DNA of 64,000 bases, from contig OX421965.1 of NCBI GenBank assembly GCA_949128115.1, positions 5,137,253 to 5,201,252 of the forward strand, read 5' to 3'. The translations under genes and the position numbers were made by a program. This DNA comes from Anaspis maculata (Eukaryota; Arthropoda; Insecta; Coleoptera; Scraptiidae). The notes under the pieces are model-generated. The model saw nothing but the letters and a program-made list of their open reading frames with translations, did no database searches and was not told the origin of the DNA. Every line of letters begins with the position of its first letter. The stretch's first letter is position 1. This document shows positions 54,923-64,000 of the stretch, piece by piece.

Positions 54923-57855
54923 TCCAGCACTCCAGCAGCTATGACCAGATTATTGCTAAGAATGTAAGGAGCATCTTTATCGTCATCCGGGGTGAATTCG
55001 TCCAGTAGGGTTGAATTCGGAGAAAGATTCGTTTTCGCGGCGATTCGTTCTTGTGGGGGAGAGGTGAGGTGGTGTGCTGGTTTTCGGACAACTGCTGTCA
55101 CACCTAGTGTCACAATTGATCAAGAAATGCTCTGCTGTAGGTTTCTGATGTAAAAGGAAGATTATTTCAGTAATTATTTCAAGCACTCACATTTCTTTGT
55201 TTTGCGATGTTTGAAAATCATGAAAAAACCTCTGCATAATTTCGGAAATATTCTTCTCCATAACTCCAATCTATGTTTAGGAAGTGTACATAATGGACAT
55301 CCTTCATTTGTTTAACTTGAGGAGGAGATAACGATAGATTAGGACTAAAGAGAAAATTTCGGAGAAAATATTTAGACAACATACCTACACAAGCTGCTTC
55401 AGGAATCAGAGAAAAAAACCTGGACTCCCCACTTCATGAGAAGACCTCCCCGTGCCCTGTGTAATTTGCAATTTGTTTTCCGAAATTCAGCTTCATGACA
55501 TCACCTTCTTGAACTTCGACGTTTTCATTTTCCGGGAGAAAAAATTACGAAGTGAAGACCAGTAGAAACTTACTGGAAGAGTAAACTGAAAAATTTAGAA
55601 AGTTTGAGAAAAAATCGGAAAAATATAGACGTCCCTCGAGACGTCCTGAACATTAAATGTTCTGTTCAGAATTGAGTGCCTGACCACCATGATACCCTGA
55701 CCACATTTTATCCGGAATCGCTAAAAATCACACCCCAGGGTTTTGAGTTATCGGAGAGGGAGTTAAAAATTGCAGCTTAAAATGGAAAATATGAAACCCG
55801 TCAATCTCCTGGATACAAATACGTCGTGACGACACACCGTATTCCGTTGGTACCATTTGGACACAAAAAAGTCGATCATTATCAAAGGCAGGTCGTGGGA
55901 GTTTCTGGCCATAAAGAACCAATTACACGTTTGGATATCTTTCGACCGAATTCAGTCTCCTGAAATCAAATCAGGTGTGTAAATTTGAATTAAAACCAGT
56001 TCAAACAAGCTTACTTGAAAAAACTTGTTTTTCGTTTGACCTGAATTGTTAGTGAAAAAAAAACAAAGTACAACCGTATGTTTTCGGGGGAGAATCGGAA
56101 CCTTGCTCACATGAAGCTGCTCGTGACCAACGTTACAAGAATCGGAACCATTACTCATTTGTCCGTGACCAATGGTTATTTATATTTAGGGATTTTGGGT
56201 GGTGTGGACTGGCACCACTCCGCTACTTGGCCACTTGACCAAGCACGACATTATTTTGCTCGAGATTTTGCTTCTCCCTCAAAGTAGGTACGTGGAATCA
56301 ACACTAATAACATTAAGTGGGAATCAACAAGTGAAGAAAAGGTGTGCGATCATTCCAGCATCCAAAAGTTCGATAAACTACGTGATGTTTATTTACACTG
56401 CCAAAAGCTGTCACTTGACGTTTCGTTTACTCAGAGTACAGTGGCTCCCAACCATCCAGCTCGATCTGATTATTTCGTAATTCCAAGAAAGCTAAATACT
56501 CTTGCGTAATGGTATTTGAGAGAACTGGATCGCTATTGTAAAACTGCAAAAGGTTTGATCAGTTTCACGGCCCTTAAGACATTTTTTGGTAGATATGTAG
56601 CTCGGTATTTTGAGATGCACTGGAAATTAACTATCAAGATGGCGTCATTCTCTAACTCCTTCTGTTGCGCGGCGCGGCAGAATGCGCAATAGATTCATGA
56701 GCGGTATAAGTATTCAAGTATGTGGTTTTGAATAGAGTTTTTGAAGAGCTTTAAAATAGGTTGTCAAATGTCAAAATCGTTACACCTAAATCTCCTGTCA
56801 CTTTGACAGTGACATTTCGGTCTGACAGATCACAGTGAAAATTCCATTATTCAGGTACTTCTCCACCATGCATCGACCATCAAATTTTGTCCAAATTGGT
56901 CTGATGGTTCAGAAATAGATAGAGGGACAAAAAAACTCGAACAAATTAAATAGAATCAAGCATCTCCGAGATTAATTTTTACGATAATTGTGACGGCTGT
57001 GATCAACTGGCATCAGATATTTTCGAACTAAACATTTTCCCCAAGCTTCACCTGTGTACTGAGTTACATCAGCATCCGTCAAATATTTCCGAGATTATAA
57101 AAGTAAATGAGAATCTATCAAAAAATTTCCAATACAAAATTCGAAGTTGATTTCAAAAAATCATAGCTCATGCAAGAACGAAACGACCTTTTGAACTGAA
57201 TTTTTTCAAGACTTTTCCAAAATGTCTCTCAATAATCATGATCCTGCACGTGATTTAGGCATCAATCATCACATTTTATCAACACTGAAAACTTGGTTTA
57301 GTTGGATTTGGTTTTGTTTTGTCAGAGTAAATATGTTGAGTTGTCAGAATGATACAAAGAATAAACAGAAACACATACTATACACATAGGTACCTATTTA
57401 CTTCCAGCAAACAATATCGTACCTAATAAACGTTTTATTACTCGTAGGTATTCATATCATTCATATCAAAGGACCAACTGCGACTACCAAGACCGACTAA
57501 CGTACGACGGACGGACTGACAGACTATAATACGGATTACGGACTCACCGGAAATGAGGAGATGACAACATAAATTCAAATTGACTGTGAAATTAGTGTCG
57601 CCAGGCTCCTCTCTTCCTCATGGTGTATTATTGGTTGCCTACCACGATTTTCTACACATCTGCAAATTCATGCTGATTGCTGAAAAGTATACTGGTCACA
57701 ATTTGAAGTGGGTCACCAAAAAAATTGTTCAGATTTCAATTTCTGCCAGTCCCTTAAAAATCATCGGATTTTGAAATAACTCACACTAACTTCATGATAA
57801 ATCCTTCTACTTTCACCATCTGCAAGTGATTGTTGGTTCGTGACAGCGATATAAT
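54923..57855. other. Intergenic, dispersed repeats only
   Basis: No gene is supported. About 56108-56180 is related to 37798-37870, and 56735-56830 to 30040-30125. The rest is AT-rich without recognisable coding or structure. Confidence 0.4.
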
Positions 57856-57860
57856 TTAAT

Positions 57861-57936
57861 ACAGGGTGATAAAGAATGCCTTGTAATTTTGTACTTTTTT
57901 GCAATGGTACAGGAACTTTCGTGGCCACCCTGTAAT
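57861..57936. mobile_element. Short MITE with CAGGGTG ends
   Basis: tacagggtgataaag on the left and ggccaccctgta on the right frame about 75 bp. Only the outer bases pair well. Confidence 0.5.
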
Positions 57937-58181
57937 TTTGGATTCTGCTGCATTTGGTAATCAATATAGTATCAGGAACTCATTGTGTCTTAGATTGATG
58001 CTCCAGGTTGCATAGTTAGGTACAGAAATATGATTTTTTTTTTTCATTAGGTGATTTTTTGCGCTGCAATGCTTCTAATATCTCATCATTCTGAGAAAGA
58101 GAGTTCATAATAATTATAATGAGTCCGAAAATGCCTTTTCTCTGAGTTATTGAGATCCTGAAATAGTATTTTATGTTACTA

Positions 58182-58280
58182 GCGCCGAAAACCGGGCATA
58201 GCATAACGAACGTGAATGCAGCTCGAGGCCCCAGGCGGAGAGCTGCATGTAAGAGGGTTATGCTATGCTGTTTTCAGCGC
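58182..58280. mobile_element. 99-bp structured hairpin
   Basis: gcgccgaaaac and ggcatagcataac pair with ggttatgctatgc and gttttcagcgc. An inner stem pairs atgcagctc with gagctgcat around a GC-rich loop. It is probably a tiny MITE. I see no evidence of transcription. Confidence 0.6.
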
Positions 58281-58880
58281 GAGTATCATACATCGTTTTT
58301 CGTGCTGCTTTAATTAAAATTACAAATAAATAAGATCATATCGCAATAATCATTGTAATAAATTTCAAGTTGGTACTTTTGCCATTCATCACCAAGCCAC
58401 GAGGCATATACCTACTAGATGCAGATTTTTGTCTGTCAAATGTCGATTTGAAAAATTGCGTCGTATGTTTGAATTTTCTTGCTTAAAACCGCCCTCCCCT
58501 TCCCCAATTAGAAGGGCCATCCTCCAATAATCCCGAAATCACTGAGCTCTAGTGTCTTGTGTGACGACGAAACACAGAAAATGGCATATATTAATCACTT
58601 TTAAACCTTAGCGCCACAAAACGTCAAAAATCATTCTGCAATTGTACCAACAGCTAATAGAAAAATGACCCTAAAATATCAATTTTGAAAATGATTATTT
58701 ATGATTTTAACTGATTTAAACCAAAAATTTCAAGCTATAACATTGGAAACGTGATCTCTCTTGAATTCTGCATGGTTTTGCAAGGTTAGTTTATTTTTTA
58801 CGTGTACTTTTTACTTTGCCGCTCTAGATCTTTTTCTGAATATTACAGTGCAGGACACCGAGCGCATATTGTCATTTTCG
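58281..58880. other. Intergenic, no feature
   Basis: No gene or repeat that I can support before the inverted arm at 58890. Confidence 0.35.
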
Positions 58881-59078
58881 GTTATGGCAGCACGAAAAAG
58901 GTTTTTATGTATTATCTCCAAAACTGTTCAACATAAAATGGAAAAATTTACCACATCCGCTGATGTTTTTATGCCTTATAACGTATGGTCCGAAAGTTTT
59001 GGGAAATTGTTTGAAGCTAATCACTTTTTCTGAATAGTCTTTATTTTTCCACTTGATACTCCAAAAATCAACATCATA

Positions 59079-60277
59079 CAGGTTTATTCAAAATTCCAGA
59101 ATAAAATTCATAATTTTATTCCATATTTATTTCGGGAAAAACGCTCGAACAGGTCGATTTTTAAAAACGGTAAGCCGTTTTTTCATTACACGTGTCATGT
59201 TCTACCGTCAACCCCCTAACCCCAAGCCACCCTTAGTATTTTTTTCAAATGGCACCCTATGGCTTGTGGGGGCTCGTTGGAAAGCTTGTCAAAAACTCTA
59301 TTCAGATCTACCATTGAAAATTAGATCGGACGCTTCACCATGAAGTTTTGAGGAACTTCAGTTTTATTTAACAGTCTGTAATAAATTTCATAACTTTTTT
59401 CTATATCTATTTCGGAAAAAACGCTCGAACAGGTCGACTTCTGAAAACGGTAAGCCGTTTTTTCATGGCACGTGTCATGTTCTACTGTCAACCACCTAAC
59501 CCCAAGCCACCCATTTGCCGGGTGCCATTTGAAAAAAAATACTAAGGGTGGCTTGGGGTTAGGGGGTTGACGGTAGAACATGCCACGTGTCATGGAAAAA
59601 CGGCTTACCGTTTTTAAAAATCGACCTGTTCGAGCGTTTTTTCCGAAATAAATATGGAAAAAAAATATGAATTTTATTCCGGACTGTTAAGTAAAACTCT
59701 CGGTAAAACTGGGGTTCCTCAAAACTTCATGGTGAAGCGTCCGATCTAATTTTCAATGGTAGATCTGAATACAGTTTTTGAAATGCTTTCCAACGAGCCC
59801 CCACAAGCCATAGGGTGCCATTTGAAAAAAAATACTTAGGGTGGCTTGGGGTTAGGGAGTTGACGGTAGAACCAGTGCCGGCCTTAGCAGTTTTGGCGCC
59901 TCGGGCAGGAATGCGAAACCGCCGCCCCTATCTTGAGTCCGCGAGCGAAGCGAGCAAAATTGAAGTAATTTTCTTGCAATAATGAAGCTTTGTGTGCTTT
60001 TGCAGAAGCAGATTCGGTGATCGCCGCTGCAAGTCTTTTTTTGCTTTCGTAAATTATCAATTTTTCTTATTTCAACCGCGATTTTTCCGCCCCTATGAGC
60101 TGGCGCCCCGAGCGATCGCCCGTCTCGCCCTACCCTAAGGCCGCTACTGGGTAGAACATGACACGTGTCATGAAAAAACGGCTTACCGTTTTCAGAAATC
60201 GACCTGTCCGAGCGTTTTTTCCGAAATGAATATAGAAAAAAATTATGAATTTTATTCCGGACTTTTAAATAACCCTG
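59079..60277. mobile_element. Foldback, TA-flanked, with duplicated left arm
   Basis: Ends caggtttattcaaa and tttaaataaccctg are flanked by TA. The unit with cgctcgaacaggtcga, aaacggtaagccgtttt and ccccaagccaccc occurs twice in the left half and inverted in the right half. The right half is itself interrupted by a hAT MITE at 59873-60149. Confidence 0.75.
59873..60149. mobile_element. 277-bp hAT MITE with 8-bp duplication GGTAGAAC
   Basis: Ends CAGTGCCGGCCTTAG and CTAAGGCCGCTACTG are inverted with two mismatches. The flanks are a perfect GGTAGAAC (59865-59872 and 60150-60157). It is GC-rich relative to its host element and non-coding. Confidence 0.9.
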
Positions 60278-60605
60278 TATACAACAATAACAAATTCATA
60301 TTCAACATATTGATGATGGACCATTATCTTCGATGGATTTCAATTTTCTTCTGCCATGTTCCATAATTCTCCAGGATCAATTTCTCCAATGCGAAGTTCT
60401 CTAATGTTATTAAAAAATGCGACGCCGTAATTGGTCTTCATTTACAGCTTCTCATCCCTTGTCGTATACTATCCTGCTCAATACCTACCAAAAATCTTAT
60501 ATTGGTCGAGCTTGCGGGTACATTGGGAGGCAGGAGCTCAGAGAAATTAATCTTGCTGTTGTCCAGAGAATGATCGAACATGGCAGGAGAAAACTGAGAG
60601 CCATC

Positions 60606-62432
60606 TAGTCCGGTGGTTAAGCGTCCTAACTATGCATTTTGAGCTTAAGCAATGCGCTTTTGGGGTTTGATTGGGGGTCCCTCAACCTTAATTTCAAGAG
60701 TTGGAGACATCGGTGCACTCGATGCGGAGGGGGTCTGGGGGGCCCTTGAAAGTTGAAGGTGTGGGGCTTCCCACCAAATCACCATACCACCACGTAATTT
60801 CAACTTGGATGTCATCAAACGACTCTAACCTACACATTGACAACATTTGTTACCATGTCCCAATAGTTCTTTACACTGAAAAAAATTAGTTCTTATGACA
60901 GATCGGAAAAAACAGTTTTTCTCAATTTTTCATTCCCACAACGAATAAACTGCCAGGTGTGGTGTCATTTTGGAGTAAACGGCATCCTCTGATTTCATTC
61001 ACCGAGTCAAAATGTTTGTGAGACCACCGTGCAAAGAATGGCACGCCAAGAAGTGAGCATTTTTGAGCACCTCATTTAACAGTAGTTTCTTGGCTGATAC
61101 CAGTCGATATGATTGATAATTTTGTCATGGATCAATAACTTGAACTCTTTTGTAACAGTAATGCATGTGAATGAAACTCGACACGAGCGTGGAGGCTTGG
61201 AAAAAAATAATTTTCTCCAGCGGTCGAATTTATTTCACGCCTACTGAGCGTTAGTTTGTTGGGCTCAGGCAGGCAGCGTTTGGATAGCTTTGGAAGCAAA
61301 ATTTCCATATCTTTCTGAAAAGTTGAGCAGTTTAATTCTGGAAATCGATTTATGAATCATCAATGATTGTTTTGCCGGTCAGTACCTACATGGTGGTTAA
61401 CTGCAGAGGTGATGGCTAACGGCGGAGGAAATTCAACGTCCAAGATCTAATTTTCTGCCACTATGACAGTCATTTTCACGGTTGTTTTTATAAAATTATT
61501 TCTTCTCCAAACATAAGGAAACTTACACGTACAAAATGATAACAACCTTGAAGGTTGGTAGAGGAAAATAGAAAATAACACTTTAAAAGTTGAATGCCCT
61601 CCGTCGTCAGCCATGATCCCTGCAGTTAATCCCCATGGGGGTACCTAGTGACTGTCAAAATTATCTTTGATGATCCTCAAATCAGTTTCCAGAATTATGC
61701 TACTCAGCTGCATAGACAGATATGGAAATTTTGTCTCCGAACCTATTCAAACGCTGCCTGCCTGAGTCCAACAAACTAACGCTCAGTAGGCGTGAAATAA
61801 ATTCGACCACTGGAGAAAATTATTTTTTTCCAAGCCTCCACGCTCGCGTCGAGTTTCATTCACATGCATTACCGTTACAAAAGAGTTCAAGTTATTGATC
61901 CATGACAAAATTATCAATCATATCGATTGGTATCAGCCAAGAAACTACTGTTAAATGGGGTGCTCAAAAATGCTCACTTCTTGGCGTGCCATTCTTTGCA
62001 CGGTGGTCTCACAAAGATTTCGACTCGGTGAATGAAATCAGAGGATGCCGTTTACTCCAAAATGACACCACACCTGGCAGTTTATTCGTTGTGGGGATGA
62101 AAAATTGAGAAATACTGTTTTTTCCGATCTGTCATAAGAACTAATTTTTTTCAGTGTGAAGAACTGTTGGGACATGGTAACAAATGTTGTCAATGTGTAG
62201 GTTAGAGTCGTTTGATGACATCCAAGTAGAAATTACGTGGTGGTATGGTGATTTGGTGGGAAGCCCCACACCTTCAACTTTCAAGGGCCCCCCAGACCCC
62301 CTCCGCATCGAGTGCACCGATGTCTCCAACTCTTGAAATTAAGGTTGAGGGACCCCCAATCAAACCCCAAAAGCGCATTGCTTAAGCTCAAAATGCATAG
62401 TTCGAGCTTTTTTTGGCGCTTAACCACCGGAC
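60606..62432. mobile_element. 1.8-kb near-identical palindrome
   Basis: Outer ends tagtccggtggttaagcg and gcgcttaaccaccggacta are inverted. Arms extend to about 61500/61620. The two 62-codon mirror frames at 60701-60889 and 62141-62329 differ at two codons only, so the outer arms are almost identical. The ends resemble a tRNA box A (ggtggttaagcg). Confidence 0.8.
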
Positions 62433-62996
62433 TAATCAAAGATAATGGCCCATCTTCAATATGTTGAATATAAATTTGGTATTGTTATAGATGTTGATGT
62501 TAGTTTTTGTAATATTGAGTTACAAAATTAAAACTATCCAAAAAAAGTTCATAGCTTTTCAAAATTTCCTAAAACTTTCGGACCATACGTCAAGGACAGA
62601 CTGTGGATCACTATGAAATTTCCACCAGGGTTTGGTTGAATCTAGGGCGGGTTGAAAAATGGCGGTTTACAATACTTACATTTCAGAGCAATGCACTGCA
62701 ATGTTGAAATGGATTGTTCTCGAAAACGGTGCATCCTATCGAAGTTGGATAAGAATACATTTTGAAAGCTTCAAAATTCACAATCCCACATCGAAATTGA
62801 AAAAAAAAATCAAAAAAGTTGGGGTGATTTCCACCCCACACCCCCTGATTTAACCCACCCCTTGTAAAAATTTCAAGATGATTCACAGTGTATCTTATTA
62901 AGCATAAAACATTAGTGGATGTGGTGAATTTCGTCATCTTACGTTGGACAGTTTCGGAAATAATAAATAAAAACCTTTTCAAGGTTCCAACCTGAG
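62433..62996. other. Intergenic between palindrome and receptor paralogue
   Basis: It contains the split right arm of the enclosing element and no gene. Confidence 0.4.
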
Positions 62997-63040
62997 GGGC
63001 TATAGCTCAGCGGGTAAACATTCTCAGACCCATGTTCATA
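62997..63040 (+). repeat. tRNA 5'-half-like sequence
   Basis: ggggctatagctcagcgggt matches a tRNA acceptor/D-arm with box A, but no anticodon arm or box B follows. It is a tRNA-derived relic. Confidence 0.35.
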
Positions 63041-63169
63041 TGATTTTTTTCTCAGAATGATCTCAGGAGTCATCCTCTGAAATCTTTCGAAGTAACTACT
63101 TATGTTACACCCTGTACAATATAGTTTGTTCAGCCATCACGGGTCATTTGATCAGGATGTGTTTGTACC

Positions 63170-63539
63170 TCTACAGTTTCTGACTATCGTGGGGACAAAT
63201 AAAAATTTGGTTTTTGGTCCCTTATTATTTTTGACATGCTCTATCTACAACCTCCTATGATGCGTCATTTCACCAACAACATATTATGGCAATCGGTACT
63301 GTATTATATTGTGCACAGAATTCACCCATTTCCTTCAATCCATACATAAGAATTATTCAACAAAAGACTTTTTGTTTTGGGCAACGGGCAACACGTTGTC
63401 TACAAAAAGATTTTTTTGCTAAAAGTAAATTCAGGGCCATTTTATGGTCCATAATTTTAACAGATGGCCAAAAATGAAAAAGAATCAACGTTGTGCATAG
63501 GTATGTATGCAACCGTTACTGAGTCGGCAAAGTGAAAAT
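63170..63539. repeat. Duplicated 3' flank of the odorant receptor paralogue
   Basis: Diverged direct copy of 49380-49758, lying in the same position relative to the stop codon of the second receptor. Confidence 0.75.
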
Positions 63540-64000
63540 TCACTGGAACTGTTCAACTGTTGCAAGAAGTGACGTCAGAGAATATATGGTTTTGAACATC
63601 TACGACGCCAATCCATGAAAAAAAATGAAGCACAATCAAGAGATTATCATTCACCATCGTGTTGTCAACTTACATTCACTCCGAAATCGTAGTTTAGTAT
63701 CATATTTGGCGAGACTTGCATCTTGAAGTCTCTGGTGGCACTCAAAATCAAGAGCATCGTTTTTTGGTTCCTCGTATCCATGGCCCACCATTCCCATTCT
63801 TGTACCGTGCTCATCAACTGTTTAGTCTAAAAAAAACTCGTATAAAAAAAAGCTTTCAACAAAAATCAGGTTCAACATACAGCTTCTTGGCTACTTTGTC
63901 CGCTAATGATCAAACCAATGAACATCGCCACTGCATTGAAGCTCATGAGCGTCGGAAAAAGCGCGTTGCTCAGGGTGAACTCGAAATATCCGAGTTTATA
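63540..64000 (-). CDS. Odorant receptor paralogue, last three exons (partial)
   Basis: Exons 64000-63881 (40 codons, beginning exactly at the window edge), 63826-63674 (51 codons) and 63599-63540 (19 codons plus stop) match exons 5-7 of the receptor at 49759-54128 in length and phase. By hand alignment about 16 of 110 residues differ, with no stops or frameshifts. The introns are 54 and 74 nt with GT-AG ends. Diagnostic segments are YKLGYFEFTLSNALF, EWEWWAMDTRNQK and MFKTIYSLTSLL. The upstream exons lie beyond the right edge, so the state of the whole gene is unknown. Orientation and conserved 3' flank show a tandem duplication. Confidence 0.85.

Larger units (their letters stand above)
58890..62982. 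mobile_element. Outer inverted arms enclosing nested palindromes
   Basis: 58890-58985 is mirrored at 62885-62980, and 58978-59030 at 62555-62592 (cgtatggtccgaaagtttt against aaaactttcggaccatacg). The right arm is therefore split by about 290 bp. Between the arms sit two complete palindromic elements (59079-60277 and 60606-62432), giving a nested hairpin of about 4 kb. Confidence 0.6.

Noticed and set aside
62997..63070. Possible tRNA gene (agctcagcgggt)
   Set aside because: Only the 5' half is present; no anticodon arm or T-arm with box B follows.

Overview
This is nuclear DNA of an insect, in a transposon-dense AT-rich stretch with two unrelated chemoreceptor loci. The insect call rests on a complete odorant receptor (7tm_6) gene with mostly 58-76 nt introns, a gustatory receptor (7tm_7) gene, a BEL/Pao retrotransposon, and frequent acctacctac/taggtaggta strings. 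A hemipteran is my best guess, but nothing in the sequence fixes the order. There is no operon, CRISPR array, rRNA or certain tRNA gene.

Layout. 1-10.5 kb: inverted-repeat (foldback) elements, a very large compound foldback (about 5.3-7.5 kb), a scrap of a non-LTR reverse transcriptase and a decayed Ty3/gypsy gag-pol. 10.5-18 kb: an intact BEL/Pao element on the minus strand, 965-bp LTRs with two visible differences, a 5-bp target duplication ACTAA and one 1742-codon frame. It sits inside the terminal repeat of an older foldback element whose body resumes at 18001. 19.8-25.6 kb: a degenerate minisatellite holding a probable solo LTR and a 5'-truncated non-LTR retrotransposon. The reverse transcriptase frame of that retrotransposon is split by a 2.48-kb foldback element. 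26-28 kb: a second truncated non-LTR element. 29-33.8 kb: small MITEs, a hAT-type MITE carrying a nested hAT remnant (both with perfect 8-bp duplications), a tiny gustatory receptor fragment and the 3' end of another retroelement. 33.8-41.3 kb: large palindromic elements and a tandem array rich in atggcggcc.

41.5-42.7 kb: a two-exon gustatory receptor gene on the plus strand, 356 aa. 49.8-54.1 kb: a seven-exon odorant receptor gene on the minus strand, 394 aa. Its fourth intron is swollen to 2.9 kb by repeats, including a foldback element and a tRNA-derived SINE. 63.5-64 kb: the last three exons of a tandem paralogue of that receptor, running off the right edge. Between the two odorant receptors lie palindromes (54.6, 59.1-60.3 and 60.6-62.4 kb) and another hAT MITE.

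The most striking overall property is the number of long foldback elements. My intervals add up to about a third of the window. Many end in TA-flanked CAGGGTG or close variants, which suggests one transposase mobilised many unrelated inserts. The receptors are the only genes here likely to serve the host.
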